Assembly: GCA_017620475.1 (NCBI GenBank) | Contig: JAFZQI010000036.1 | Span: forward strand, 1-64,000 | Direction: 5' to 3' | Length of the DNA: 64,000 nucleotides | Source: Clostridiales bacterium | GTDB taxonomy: Bacteria > Bacillota > Clostridia > Saccharofermentanales > Saccharofermentanaceae | In this document: positions 19,506 to 28,615 of the stretch, piece by piece | How positions within the stretch are numbered: position 1 is the stretch's first letter | Layout: each line of letters begins with the position of its first letter | The notes under the pieces: generated by a model | Database searches by the model: none | What the model was told of the DNA's origin: nothing | Seen by the model: only the letters and a program-made list of their open reading frames with translations | Translations under genes and position numbers: made by a program

Positions 19506-20183
19506 CTATATGACATAGTCTTCGGGCGTATCCTCGGGAAGTTCCGTTTCCGGATGCTGGTGTTTCACAGCCTGCTCCAGGGCTTCCACATGACGCGCAA
19601 GACGACGGATTTCTGATTCGAGCGGATCTTCCACAGTCGGATGGTCCAGTTCGTCCGCGTGATTGACAGGCTGTCCCTGCATACGGACGACTTTTCCGGG
19701 AACACCGACTACCGTGGCTTCCGCAGGCACGTCGTGAAGTACGACGGCGTTCGCACCGATACGGGCATTATCACCGATCGTGACAGGACCCAGTATCTTG
19801 GCGCCGGCACCGATGAGCACATCGTTGCCGAGTGTCGGATGACGCTTCCCTTTACCATGGCCGGTACCACCGAGCGTCACGCCATGGTAAATCGTACAGT
19901 TGTCTCCGATCTCAGCAGTCTCACCGATGACGATCCCCATGCCGTGATCGATGAAGAGCCCGTGCCCGATCTTAGCGCCGGGATGGATCTCTATGCCCGT
20001 ACACGACCTGGCGAACTGGGAATTCCATCTGGCCAGTCCGAAAAGGTGGATCTTATAGAAGAAATGACTTACACGGTGAAAAATCAGTGCATGGAAACCG
20101 GGGTACAGCAGCATAACAGAAAGCACACCCCGCGCTGCAGGGTCACGTTTAGCAATCTGTTTCGCATCCTTCCAAAGGCCCAT
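19506..20183 (-). CDS. cysE: serine O-acetyltransferase
   Basis: A 225-residue hexapeptide-repeat enzyme that makes O-acetylserine from serine and acetyl-CoA, the first step of cysteine synthesis. The left-handed beta-helix is visible: [20 protein letters not shown], then [20 protein letters not shown] with the catalytic His and the [11 protein letters not shown] loop. The start at 20183 (MGLWKDAK) has AGGAG 5 bases upstream. Grouping with cysS couples cysteine supply to tRNA charging. The upstream region is a structured RNA (see 20203-20394), not a recognisable T-box. Confidence 0.95.
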   Translation of the reverse strand: MGLWKDAKQIAKRDPAARGVLSVMLLYPGFHALIFHRVSHFFYKIHLFGLARWNSQFARSCTGIEIHPGAKIGHGLFIDHGMGIVIGETAEIGDNCTIYHGVTLGGTGHGKGKRHPTLGNDVLIGAGAKILGPVTIGDNARIGANAVVLHDVPAEATVVGVPGKVVRMQGQPVNHADELDHPTVEDPLESEIRRLARHVEALEQAVKHQHPETELPEDTPEDYVI

Positions 20184-20202
20184 CTTACTCCTGTTTCCGC
20201 AC

Positions 20203-20394
20203 AATAATAAAAGCCCAAAACCGCGCCCATTTTTGACACCTAGCGATCGCCAGGTGGGTATCCTGCGGCAGTCTAAGATCTTCCTCTCGGGAGCGCCTCC
20301 CTAAAGAAGCGGTAAGGCTTGATCGTCTCTGCTCCGACTGCGGATTCCCGATTATGTCATGAAGGTTCAAAAACATGAGCATCAGCTTTAGGTT
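20203..20394 (-). ncRNA. structured RNA, candidate 6S RNA
   Basis: A transcript of about 190 bases can start at the promoter at 20401-20409 and end in UUUUAUUAUU just before cysE. A long helix is visible: GGG-AUCC-GCAGUC (20349-20336) against GACUGC-GGAU-CCC (20273-20256). Inside it GGAGC pairs with GCUCC. On the 3' side a CACCU/AGGUG hairpin is followed by UGGG and GCGG, which can pair with CCCA and CCGC. AAAGC near the 5' end can pair with GCUUU near the 3' end. Length, closing stem and the 3'-side hairpin resemble 6S RNA, which mimics an open promoter and binds RNA polymerase. A cis-acting leader of cysE is the alternative. Confidence 0.45.
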
Positions 20395-20400
20395 GTCTTT

Positions 20401-20409
20401 ATTATACCA
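20401..20409 (-). promoter_or_regulatory. extended -10 promoter of the structured RNA / cysE operon
   Basis: A perfect extended -10, TGGTATAAT on the minus strand, with no clear -35. The start would be near 20394. Confidence 0.6.
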
Positions 20410-20474
20410 GTATACCTACAAAAAGGGAAGCCGAATAAATTACCAAAGTGTAACAATTCCCAGTCGCACCCGTG

Positions 20475-21239
20475 TCATAAATACAGCCTTTTGACGGAAT
20501 CGGTTTCCTCAAGTTCGCGGTGCGTCGCCGCCACCACCCCGATCACACACGCGGCACCATGCTCATAAAGAAGTTTCGCCGCTTCATGCAAGGTCGCACC
20601 GGTGGTCAAAATATCGTCGACAAGGAGGATATTCCAGCCGCTAATGTCCCAGTCTTTTCCTAATGCAAAAGCACCCCGTACATTTTTCTGCCGCATCTCC
20701 GGCTCCGAATAGCGGCTCTGCTGTTTCGTATTCCGGGTACGACGAAGGACTTCGGGAAGGATCGGGACGCCCAGACTTGCTGAAAGACCCATCCCCAGTA
20801 CCTCAGCCTGGTTATATCCGCGTTTTCGAAGTCTTTGGTCGGAAAGCGGAACCGGAACAACGGCATCCGGTTTTACGGGAAGATCCCCGGGGAACTCCTG
20901 TCCCATCAGTTCGCCGACCAGTGTCCCGCAATAACGGCGGGAATGGAACTTCAATTGCCGAAGTAACATTGTTACAGGCATCTCATAATGGAACAGCGCC
21001 CACACCTGAAATTGCGGGATCGGATCCGATTCATAGGGATCGGAAAGACACGAAAACCATCTTTCGGATGACCGGCGAAGCGGAAACTGCGAAAGACAGT
21101 GCGTACATATTTGCAAGCTTCGGGTAGAACTACTGCAGTTCACCCCCGAAACGAGCACACGCCGGCATATCATGCAGACGTTCGGAAACAGATAACGGAT
21201 CACCTTTTTGGCGGCTCCGTATAGACATGCTTTATCCAT
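20475..21239 (-). CDS. comF: ComF family phosphoribosyltransferase-like protein
   Basis: A 254-residue protein of the ComF/GntX family, linked to DNA uptake and to handling of single-stranded DNA. The N-terminal zinc ribbon has CMIC (C22, C25) and CTHC (C45, C48). The C-terminal domain has the type I phosphoribosyltransferase fold with the PRPP loop NILLVDDILTTGATL and the family motif RLRKRGYNQAEVL. It follows the RecD-like helicase gene by 38 bases with a GGAGG site, in an operon with metK. Both partners fit DNA processing. Confidence 0.92.
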   Translation of the reverse strand: MDKACLYGAAKKVIRYLFPNVCMICRRVLVSGVNCSSSTRSLQICTHCLSQFPLRRSSERWFSCLSDPYESDPIPQFQVWALFHYEMPVTMLLRQLKFHSRRYCGTLVGELMGQEFPGDLPVKPDAVVPVPLSDQRLRKRGYNQAEVLGMGLSASLGVPILPEVLRRTRNTKQQSRYSEPEMRQKNVRGAFALGKDWDISGWNILLVDDILTTGATLHEAAKLLYEHGAACVIGVVAATHRELEETDSVKRLYL

Positions 21240-21277
21240 AGCTCCTCCTTGCGGGGAAAGCGGAATATCATGTCATC

Positions 21278-23065
21278 TCAATCATTTTCATGGCTTTCCT
21301 CAGTTTCTTTCGGTTTCTCAAGAAACACCCGAAGCGCCGTATTGCGATCATCGGCATACTGCGATCGGATCATCCTGTGGATCGTGCTTCGGTCTCCGAG
21401 TATCCATAATTCTTCCTTGGCCCTTGTTACGGCCGTATAAAGCAGATTACGGTTAAAGATCGGTCCGTACTCCTGCGGGATCACAAGAAGGACCTTCTTC
21501 CATTCTCCGCCCTGGGATTTATGAACGGTCAGCGCATAGGCCAGTTCCAGATCCGAGACGCTTTTCTCCGGATACAAAGCACGCCTTCCGTCATCGAAAA
21601 GAATATCCAGAGGGAAATCGGAATAGGGATTGAGCTCTCTTACGAATCCGATATCCCCGTTAAAGACGCCCGCGCCCTCCGTGCCGTCATTTTCCTTGCA
21701 AAGAAGGCGGTAGTCATTACGTACCTGGATCACGCGGTCATCTTTGGCAAAATGTCTGACTACTCCTTCTTTGATCAGGAACTCCGAAGGATTGATCCCT
21801 TTTTCCGAGGTATTCCTCTTTTGAAGAAGCGCATTGATCGTCTCCGTACTGATGGGACCGTTTCTTTTGGGACAGAGGATCGCAATATCGCGCCACCTGT
21901 CCACATGATCATCCGGATTATTCTCGATGACCCACGCCATCACTTTTTCAAGCATCTCCTGATTGGTCGAAGTAATAAAGTGGATGTCGGATTTCTCCTC
22001 CTCCGGAAAGACCATATCTTCCCCATGCAGGATCAGGGAAGAATTCTTCACGATCATGCTGTCATGAAGCTGGCGGTAATTCTCCACCAGGGTAAACACA
22101 TTCACCTTCTCGGAATGGATCAGATCGGCAAGCACACGCCCTGCACCCACCGAGGGCAGCTGATGGGAATCGCCCACCAAGATAATGGTGGCATCCTCAT
22201 CCACCGCTTCGAGAAAAGAAGCAAGGATCACCGCGTCGATCATGCTGGCTTCATCGATCAGGAAAACCTTTCCCGGATGATGATTCTCTTTGGTGTAGAA
22301 AAAATACGTTTCATCCGACTCCTCGTCATAGGTCGCTCCCAGCAGACGGTGCATCGTCTGCGCCTGGGAATGGGTTACCTCCGAAAGCCTTTTGGCGGCC
22401 TTTCCCGTCGGCGCACAACAGAAAACGAGGTCGGGAAAAAGTTCAAGGTAATACTGATAGATCACGCGAAGAATCGTTGTCTTGCCGGTTCCCGGACCGC
22501 CATCCACAACGACAAAATGCTTGGTCAGCACATTGCGCACCACCGCCAGCTGTTCTTCAGAAAGGCGGAACTTCTCGCCGATCTGGGACCATTTCAGCAC
22601 ATTCTCCAAATGCTTCTCATCGACCTTGCGGTCCTTGCCTCCCGCCCGGATCCGATGAGCGATCGCCGCCTCCGCGCGGATCGCCTGATTGTTCGCGACC
22701 CACACATCCTTCCCCGATGAGATCGCGCGCTCGAAGGACTTAAAGAAGCGAAGCTTGGACTTCGTTTCATCCCAATAGCAAAGCGCCATCTTCTCATCAT
22801 CCATCTGTTCCTGAAGCCAATTGGGAACGATGCTCTGGATAAATGCTTTGCGGTATTCGTTACAATGTTCGGAATCATCCCGGAAAGCGCAGAAAAAACA
22901 GGGGGATTTGAAATCACAGCTGTTCGCAGCGGCACGAAGGATCGATGCCGCTTCTTTCTTCCAGATAGACATAGGGAGAAACGTATGTCCGTTTCTCCCT
23001 AAGATATTGTCGAAGGAACGGAGCATACCATCCGTAATAAAATGATCCAGGCACATCCCTTCCAT
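21278..23065 (-). CDS. RecD-like ATP-dependent DNA helicase
   Basis: A 595-residue superfamily 1B helicase close to RecD2/exonuclease V alpha. Walker A is VDGGPGTGKTTIL, motif II LIDEASMID, motif III VGDSHQLPSVGAG, and motifs V/VI ALTVHKSQGGEW and LYTAVTRAKEEL. It is shorter than typical RecD2 (over 700 residues) because the N-terminal region is reduced to about 165 residues. That region carries four cysteines, C50, C56, C59 and C68 (SPCFFCAFRDDSEHC), which could bind a metal or Fe-S cluster. The ATG at 23065 has GAAGGAG 8 bases upstream. It lies between metK and comF. Confidence 0.88.
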   Translation of the reverse strand: MEGMCLDHFITDGMLRSFDNILGRNGHTFLPMSIWKKEAASILRAAANSCDFKSPCFFCAFRDDSEHCNEYRKAFIQSIVPNWLQEQMDDEKMALCYWDETKSKLRFFKSFERAISSGKDVWVANNQAIRAEAAIAHRIRAGGKDRKVDEKHLENVLKWSQIGEKFRLSEEQLAVVRNVLTKHFVVVDGGPGTGKTTILRVIYQYYLELFPDLVFCCAPTGKAAKRLSEVTHSQAQTMHRLLGATYDEESDETYFFYTKENHHPGKVFLIDEASMIDAVILASFLEAVDEDATIILVGDSHQLPSVGAGRVLADLIHSEKVNVFTLVENYRQLHDSMIVKNSSLILHGEDMVFPEEEKSDIHFITSTNQEMLEKVMAWVIENNPDDHVDRWRDIAILCPKRNGPISTETINALLQKRNTSEKGINPSEFLIKEGVVRHFAKDDRVIQVRNDYRLLCKENDGTEGAGVFNGDIGFVRELNPYSDFPLDILFDDGRRALYPEKSVSDLELAYALTVHKSQGGEWKKVLLVIPQEYGPIFNRNLLYTAVTRAKEELWILGDRSTIHRMIRSQYADDRNTALRVFLEKPKETEESHEND

Positions 23066-23093
23066 CGAGACTTCTCCTTCGTTTCCGTAATGA

Positions 23094-24293
23094 TCAGATT
23101 CCGGCTTTCTGCTTTAAGATCTCTGCCTTATCCGTATTCTCCCACGGGAAACCGGCATCATTCCTTCCGAAATGACCATATGCTGCTGTTGCCTTGTAGA
23201 TCGGGCGGCGCAGATCAAGGTCGCGGATGATCGCTGCCGGGCGAAGATCAAATACTTCCTCAACGAGTTCCGTGATCTTCTCATCCGAGATCTTGCCGGA
23301 TCCGAATGTATCCACCATCACGGATACCGGACGGGCAACACCGATCGCATAGGCAAACTGGATCTCGCACTCCTCAGCCAGGCCGGAAGCAACGATATTC
23401 TTCGCAATATATCGGGCCATATATGCCGCCGAACGGTCCACCTTCGTCGGATCCTTACCGGAGAACGCTCCGCCGCCGTGACGGGCATATCCGCCGTATG
23501 TATCCACGATGATCTTTCTTCCCGTAAGACCGCTGTCACCCTGAGGACCACCCACCACAAAACGTCCGGTCGGATTGATGAAGATCTTGGTATTTTCATC
23601 CACATACTCCTTCGGAAGTACCGGGAAAATAACCAGTTCTTTTACCGCGGAAGCAAGGTCCTCATAGGAAACGCTCTCTTTATGCTGCGTGGAAATAACG
23701 ACTGCCTCGATACGCTTCGGGGTGCGGCCGTCATACTCGATAGTGACCTGACTCTTTCCATCCGGACGCAGGAAATCTACCAGTCCCTCTTTCCTGACCT
23801 GTGTCAGACGGCGGGTGAGCTTATGCGCCAGTGAGATCGGAAGCGGCATCAGTTCTTCGGTATCGTTGTTTGCATAGCCGAACATCATACCCTGATCACC
23901 GGCACCGGTATCCAGCTCACTGTCATCGATATGCTCTCTGGCTTCAAGTGATTTGTTTACGCCCTGAGCAATATCCGGGGACTGTTCGTCGATAGATGTC
24001 AATATCGCGCAGGTCTTATAGTCGAAGCCGGAATCGCTTCCGTCGTATCCGATCTCCTTGACCGTATCGCGAACGATGGACGGGATATCCACATATGCCT
24101 CCGTGGTGATCTCACCCATAACGAATACCATACCGGTCGTACATGTCGTCTCGCAGGCAACACGTGCCATCGGGTCTTCCTTCAGGATCGCATCGAGCAC
24201 CGCATCCGAGATCTGGTCACAGATCTTATCCGGATGTCCTTCGGTAACGGATTCCGAAGTAAAAAGCCATTTTCCTTGTCTGTTTCTGTCCAT
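23094..24293 (-). CDS. metK: S-adenosylmethionine synthetase
   Basis: A 399-residue enzyme that makes SAM from methionine and ATP. Signatures are [39 protein letters not shown] and [19 protein letters not shown]. The start MDRNRQGK at 24293 has GGAGG 7 bases upstream; the longer frame to 24341 reads through the riboswitch terminator and is not real. Expression is controlled by a SAM-I riboswitch and terminator in the leader, so the gene is switched off when SAM is plentiful. recD and comF follow in the same direction. Confidence 0.98.
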   Translation of the reverse strand: MDRNRQGKWLFTSESVTEGHPDKICDQISDAVLDAILKEDPMARVACETTCTTGMVFVMGEITTEAYVDIPSIVRDTVKEIGYDGSDSGFDYKTCAILTSIDEQSPDIAQGVNKSLEAREHIDDSELDTGAGDQGMMFGYANNDTEELMPLPISLAHKLTRRLTQVRKEGLVDFLRPDGKSQVTIEYDGRTPKRIEAVVISTQHKESVSYEDLASAVKELVIFPVLPKEYVDENTKIFINPTGRFVVGGPQGDSGLTGRKIIVDTYGGYARHGGGAFSGKDPTKVDRSAAYMARYIAKNIVASGLAEECEIQFAYAIGVARPVSVMVDTFGSGKISDEKITELVEEVFDLRPAAIIRDLDLRRPIYKATAAYGHFGRNDAGFPWENTDKAEILKQKAGI

Positions 24294-24318
24294 AACAAAA
24301 CCTCCAAAAAAGTAGAAT

Positions 24319-24354
24319 AAAAAAACCTCTCCTGAAATCACCAGAGGAAAGGTT
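24319..24354 (-). terminator. SAM-riboswitch expression-platform terminator
   Basis: On the minus strand AAACCTTTCCTCTGG and TCAGGAGAGGTTT form an imperfect stem around TGATT, followed by TTTTTTT and ending about 25 bases before the metK start. It is formed when SAM is bound. Confidence 0.85.
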
Positions 24355-24372
24355 TACATGTCATATAATCAA

Positions 24373-24471
24373 TCCTCATCTTTCAGGTCACACCTGCTGG
24401 ACTTGGCACCGCTGCTTGCCGCGGTTGCCGGACTTCATAGGGCCAGATCCCTCCGTCACTCTTGATAAGAG
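24373..24471 (-). promoter_or_regulatory. SAM-I (S-box) riboswitch aptamer
   Basis: The conserved S-box core is present in order on the minus strand: CTCTTATCAAGAG, GGAGGGA, CTGGCCCTATGAAGTCC, GGCAACC, GGTGCCAAGTCCAGC and the P1 3' strand CTGAAAGATGAG. It binds SAM and controls the terminator at 24319-24354. Confidence 0.97.
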
Positions 24472-24496
24472 ATGCATTTCATTTAGATTTTCCATG

Positions 24497-24525
24497 ATGA
24501 TACCACTGAGCATGCTTCTTGGCAA
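24497..24525 (-). promoter_or_regulatory. promoter of the metK riboswitch operon
   Basis: TTGCCA (24520-24525), 17 bases, TATCAT (24497-24502), with an extended -10 (TGGTATCAT). The start falls near 24490, just before the aptamer. Confidence 0.75.
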
Positions 24526-24684
24526 GGCATTTTCTGATGAAAAATCACTGTTTTTTCAACACCTCTGCGAATTCGGCCTTTGCGGAAACAAAGCGTCAAT
24601 CCTGACACCTTTTGTCGAAAAATGTCGGTTTTACGGATCATTATTCGTGGTTCAATGAACTCACACAAAAAGGAGGTAATGACT

Positions 24685-25623
24685 ATGACACGGACGATCG
24701 CCATCATTGATTCAGATATGTGCTTCACTTCTCTTCTGATTTCACGCCTGATGAAATATCTTCCGGATTTTGTCGCCTTCCCCGTTTCGAAGGATATCCT
24801 TCTTCTTCACGGGAATCTGATATTAGACTGCCATTTCGTTTTATATAATCAGCACGAGATATCGGAAGAAGAATTACTGAAGCGCTGCGATGCTTCACGT
24901 CTTCCGGTACTGATCCCGCTTCTTTCTACGAAACAGCCGTGCCCGCCTAAAGATGTTCTGATGCTGGTTCACGAAGTGGAATCATGTGCAGGACTCGGGA
25001 GGATTCCTACGCCCTCTGATTCTCCCGTCCAGACATGTCTTACCCTCTCTTTTGTCCCCCCGAAAGAGAGGGAGAAGCATGTCCTCCGCCAGATCGAGAG
25101 AGCCCGATCTGACTTCGAGCACATTATCCGGCTGGATATCATGCCCGGGATCCTTATGCCTCCCGATCCGCCTTCCTGGGATGCCCAATGTGCAACGCAC
25201 ACCAGTGGGATCTCCGAGCTTCTTACACATCTGAAAATGGGCAGCATTCCCATCATGCAGATCCCTTCGTATCTTGAACCGGATCCGTATGGGGATCTGC
25301 GTTTTGGAAAACCCGTTCATTCCGACGATCTTATTTCATGCCATTCCCGAACGATCCTTCTTTTGATCTCCCGAACGTACCGGTATCTGCTTTCTCTTCA
25401 AGAACCCTCGCTATTACTCGTTGTATGTGACGGAATCAGTTTCACAAGGATGCGGACGCTTTGCCGTAAACTCTCACACATGGAGATCTTAACCCCTCTC
25501 CATCTTGAGAAGAATTACCTGCTCTGTCACGAGATCGATCTTCTTCAGAAGGAACACTGTGGGACCTCTCACATCGACTATCCGTTTTCACTGAAGAAAG
25601 AAGTTCAGTTATCTCCCACATAA
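24685..25623 (+). CDS. TadZ/CpaE-like protein (receiver-like N-terminus) of the Tad locus
   Basis: A 312-residue protein starting MTRTIAIIDSDMCFTSLLISRLMKYLP, which looks like a degenerate response-regulator receiver, as in the N-terminal part of TadZ/CpaE localisation factors. The remainder resembles a Tad-locus partner more by position than by motif: no deviant Walker A (KGGxGKS) can be seen, so it would be a TadZ without a working ATPase. The ATG at 24685 has GGAGG 8 bases upstream; the ATG at 24679 is too close. The tadA-type ATPase gene follows 36 bases later. About 160 bases upstream (24526-24684) show no strong promoter. Confidence 0.6.
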   Translation: MTRTIAIIDSDMCFTSLLISRLMKYLPDFVAFPVSKDILLLHGNLILDCHFVLYNQHEISEEELLKRCDASRLPVLIPLLSTKQPCPPKDVLMLVHEVESCAGLGRIPTPSDSPVQTCLTLSFVPPKEREKHVLRQIERARSDFEHIIRLDIMPGILMPPDPPSWDAQCATHTSGISELLTHLKMGSIPIMQIPSYLEPDPYGDLRFGKPVHSDDLISCHSRTILLLISRTYRYLLSLQEPSLLLVVCDGISFTRMRTLCRKLSHMEILTPLHLEKNYLLCHEIDLLQKEHCGTSHIDYPFSLKKEVQLSPT

Positions 25624-25659
25624 TGACGAAAGGAGCCTCCTTCGCGGTGGATCATCACT

Positions 25660-26829
25660 ATGAAAAACGCACTGAAAAATGAAGCCGGTACCGATGTCTC
25701 TATCTCCGCATTAACAACCTTGATCCTCCAGGCCATGCACACTTGTGATGAGTTCGATGATCAGGCTTTCCGTGAGATCATCGCAGACATCATCAACCAA
25801 TCCGAAGAATGCCGCTCCCTGTCACTGGAGGAGAAGCGGCATCTTGCCGTGACATTATTTAACAGGATGCGGCGTTTGGATATCCTGCAGCCGCTGATGG
25901 ACGATGAACGGATCACCGAGATCATGGTCAATGGTCCGAAACACATTTTCTATGAGAAGAACGGATGCCTTTTCCCTTCTTCACTTAAGTTCGAGAGCAG
26001 TGCCGCACTGGAGCAGCTGATCCTTCACTTTTTCTCTGCAGCCAACCGTCCTCTGAACGAAGCATTTCCAATCGCGGATCTTCGTCTTCCCGACGGGTCG
26101 AGAGCCAATGCGGTTCTGCCTCCCATCGCGCCGGACGGTCCCATTTTTACGATACGTAAATTCACGGGAATCCGGCCGGATATCGGATACCTTATTGAGA
26201 CCGGTTTTATCACACGTGAAGCGGCACAATATCTCGCGCGATCCGTAGTCGACAAAAAGACGATCTTTCTTTGTGGCGGTACCGGAAGCGGTAAGACTAC
26301 GTTTCTCAATGTACTCTCAATGTTTATCCCCGGGAATGAACGTGTCGTCACGATCGAAGATTCTGCAGAGCTATCCCTGCGTGGAATCACGAATCTGGTA
26401 AGGCTTGAATCACGGCTTCCGGGGCCGGATGGTCATGGCGGAATCGATATCGGCCAGCTGATCCGGACTGCACTACGCATGAGGCCGGATCGCATCGTTG
26501 TTGGCGAAGTCCGTGGAAGTGAAGCAGCCGATATGCTGCATGCCCTTCATACCGGACACCCAGGTTCACTTTGTACGGGTCATGCCAATTCCTGCAGCGA
26601 GATGCTCGATCGTCTGGTGACCATGGTCATGGCCGGATCGACACTTCCCTATGATGCCGTGATCCGTCAGATCGCCATGGGTGTGGATATACTTATTCAT
26701 ATCACCCGCGGACGCGACGGGAAACGCTATGTAGATGAGATCACAGAAGTACGGCCGATCAAAGATAACCGTTTTTGGACCGAAACCAAATATGCATATA
26801 AGGAGGGGATCGGACTTGTCAAAGTTTAA
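25660..26829 (+). CDS. CpaF/TadA-type secretion ATPase
   Basis: A 389-residue hexameric ATPase powering Tad (type IVc) pilus assembly. An N-terminal helical region (about 1-70) precedes the core with MVNGPKHIFYEK, Walker A CGGTGSGKTTFL, the Asp box VTIEDSAEL, Walker B RMRPDRIVVGEVRG and the His box TGHPGSLCTGHANS, all typical of the CpaF branch. The 3' end overlaps the start of the fused TadB-TadC gene by 14 bases. It is not the tRNA deaminase that shares the name TadA (47144-47650). Confidence 0.95.
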   Translation: MKNALKNEAGTDVSISALTTLILQAMHTCDEFDDQAFREIIADIINQSEECRSLSLEEKRHLAVTLFNRMRRLDILQPLMDDERITEIMVNGPKHIFYEKNGCLFPSSLKFESSAALEQLILHFFSAANRPLNEAFPIADLRLPDGSRANAVLPPIAPDGPIFTIRKFTGIRPDIGYLIETGFITREAAQYLARSVVDKKTIFLCGGTGSGKTTFLNVLSMFIPGNERVVTIEDSAELSLRGITNLVRLESRLPGPDGHGGIDIGQLIRTALRMRPDRIVVGEVRGSEAADMLHALHTGHPGSLCTGHANSCSEMLDRLVTMVMAGSTLPYDAVIRQIAMGVDILIHITRGRDGKRYVDEITEVRPIKDNRFWTETKYAYKEGIGLVKV

Positions 26830-28402
26830 CCTGCCGGGGATCCATCTTCCATACAGTAAGGAGATGTCTCCTTCCGAGACTACGGAGATCCGCCGCCTCA
26901 GTCGGAAGACCTATCATCTTTTTATGGGAAAGTGCCTGCCTCTTTACCCGATCTGTGCTTTGCTTGTTTTCCTTCTTTCCCGTGCTTTTGTCCCGCAGTT
27001 CCGTATTCGGCTGATCCTTTCTATTCCACTCGGGATCTTCCCGTTTATCTCTTTGGTCCGCGTACTCTACGGCAAAAGAACTGCCACGCTGCGAACACAG
27101 AACAAGGTGCTCATGCAATCGCTATGTACATCAGTTTCCGATGGTTACTCGATCGAACGCGCATTCCTATGTGCGCGTGTAGACATTGAGAAAGCTTTCG
27201 GGAAGCACGCTGCCTTTGCTCTGGCACTAAAAGATGTCGAACATCAGCTTCAGGCCAATGTTCCCCTGGATATCTGTATGACCCGTTTCTGCCACAAGCT
27301 GGATTACTACGAGACGCTTCCTGTGCTGCATGCGCTTTCTCTACAGAGGACCGTCGGAAATCAGATCATATCCATTTTGAGAAGCAGCTGCCAGATGCTG
27401 TCGGAACTTCATGCGGTCGCCTCTGAAGTCGAAGCGAACAATTCCGGAAAGAATGCGGAGGCTTCCGTCCTTTGTCTTATGCCTTTCGGCATAACCTATA
27501 TGCTTTCCGTAACAAGCATGGATTATCTTTCTCAGTCCCAGGAATCCGGGATCGGCAGGATCCTTATGGCCATCGCATTTATCATCTCTATTTTTTCCTG
27601 CACCTATCTGTTTTCTCTCATCGGCGAAAGACCGACACGAAACGAGTTTTCGTTCGACAAGACCAACTCAGGGATACCTCCCGGATGGAAAGAACGGATC
27701 CATAAATTCGGCATGATGCTGCCCGCAATGTACACCACACGGATACTGGAATGGTGTAATGAGATCTCTTTTTCCTCCATGGACAGTTTCGATGCGTTTC
27801 TTTTTAAGACGATCCGTACCCTTACACTCTTTACGCCGCTTTGCACAGTAGTCTGTCTCCTTCTTCGGATCCCGCTCATTCTGGTTTTGGTTTTCGACAT
27901 GCTTCTTCTGGTATTTCTTCACATTGACCAGCAGTCACTGGTGAACAGAAGACGCCTGATCCTAATGGAGGATCTCCCTCTTTTCATCTCCATGCTTTCC
28001 ACACTTTTGGAATCCGGGATCCTTCTTCCCAAAGCACTTCAGACATGCGGTTATGCATTCTCGGATCAAAGCTGTCTGAGCCGTGAATTATCTCATATCC
28101 TCACAACGATAGAAGGCGGGGTAAGTGCTGCCGATGCACTGGAAGAATTCTCCCACCGCATCAGCATTCCTGAAGCACAATCCGCCCTTCTTCTCGCTGC
28201 CAGATATGAACGATCCGGCGGTTCAGAAGTTCTCGGACTTCTCCGGCTTCAATCTTCATCCTGCTGGGCACTTTGCCGGAATGCTTCACGTAAGAAGCGC
28301 GAACGCGAAGCATTCACTATGATACTGCCGATGATGCTTGATTTTATTTCTGTACTTTTGGTTGCAATTGCTCCGGCACTTAACACTTTTCAACTGATCT
28401 AG
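26816..28402 (+). CDS. TadB-TadC fusion, Tad pilus inner-membrane platform protein
   Basis: A 528-residue protein with two T2SSF/GspF-type halves. The first (about residues 35-255) has a membrane pair, a cytosolic domain with LQANVPLDICMTRFCHK and two more membrane segments, as in TadB. The second (about 310-528) has a membrane pair followed by EDLPLFISMLSTLLESGILLPKALQ and a final hydrophobic segment, as in TadC. These are separate genes in most Tad loci. The start is TTG at 26816, with AAGGAGG 9 bases upstream inside the ATPase gene. The longer frame to 26735 has no site. Confidence 0.8.
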   Translation: MSKFNLPGIHLPYSKEMSPSETTEIRRLSRKTYHLFMGKCLPLYPICALLVFLLSRAFVPQFRIRLILSIPLGIFPFISLVRVLYGKRTATLRTQNKVLMQSLCTSVSDGYSIERAFLCARVDIEKAFGKHAAFALALKDVEHQLQANVPLDICMTRFCHKLDYYETLPVLHALSLQRTVGNQIISILRSSCQMLSELHAVASEVEANNSGKNAEASVLCLMPFGITYMLSVTSMDYLSQSQESGIGRILMAIAFIISIFSCTYLFSLIGERPTRNEFSFDKTNSGIPPGWKERIHKFGMMLPAMYTTRILEWCNEISFSSMDSFDAFLFKTIRTLTLFTPLCTVVCLLLRIPLILVLVFDMLLLVFLHIDQQSLVNRRRLILMEDLPLFISMLSTLLESGILLPKALQTCGYAFSDQSCLSRELSHILTTIEGGVSAADALEEFSHRISIPEAQSALLLAARYERSGGSEVLGLLRLQSSSCWALCRNASRKKREREAFTMILPMMLDFISVLLVAIAPALNTFQLI

Positions 28403-28411
28403 GAGGTATTT

Positions 28412-28594
28412 ATGCGAAAACTGAACAAACATTCACTCATTCAATCATCCCGTGGAATGGGGACCGTGGAGGTCGTCATCATCATTGCTATCCTGGTTGC
28501 GCTCGCGTTGGCCTTCCGCAGTGCGCTCACCGGATATGCAAGTTCCGTCATGCATTATGTATTCGATGAAGGCAAAGTAATCGGCCAGCTCTAA
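28412..28594 (+). CDS. Flp1-like type IVb prepilin
   Basis: A 60-residue prepilin. A 15-residue basic leader ends in Gly15, followed by MGTVE, so cleavage after Gly15 would leave Glu at mature position +5. The hydrophobic helix VVIIIAILVALALAF follows. This matches the Flp1-like pilin family of Clostridia, the structural subunit of the Tad pilus. A GGAGG site is 6 bases upstream of the ATG. No prepilin peptidase gene is in the window, so processing must rely on one elsewhere. Confidence 0.9.
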   Translation: MRKLNKHSLIQSSRGMGTVEVVIIIAILVALALAFRSALTGYASSVMHYVFDEGKVIGQL

Positions 28595-28615
28595 GCATTA
28601 TAAACGGAGCCGCAC

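Noticed and set aside
20184..20400. T-box (Cys) riboswitch in the cysE-cysS leader
   Set aside because: The invariant UGGNACCGCG antiterminator sequence is absent; AUGGGCGCGG is only superficially similar, and no clear terminator/antiterminator pair is seen.
21521..22720. A 399-residue plus-strand open frame within the RecD-like gene
   Set aside because: It is fully antisense to helicase motifs and has no plausible start signal.
24580..24684. Upstream extension of the TadZ-like gene to 24580
   Set aside because: The extra residues lack a ribosome binding site, while a strong GGAGG stands 8 bases before the ATG at 24685.
25660..26829. Type IV pilus PilB/PilT or competence ComGA ATPase
   Set aside because: The Flp1-like pilin, the fused TadB-TadC partner and CpaF-type motifs place it in the Tad branch.
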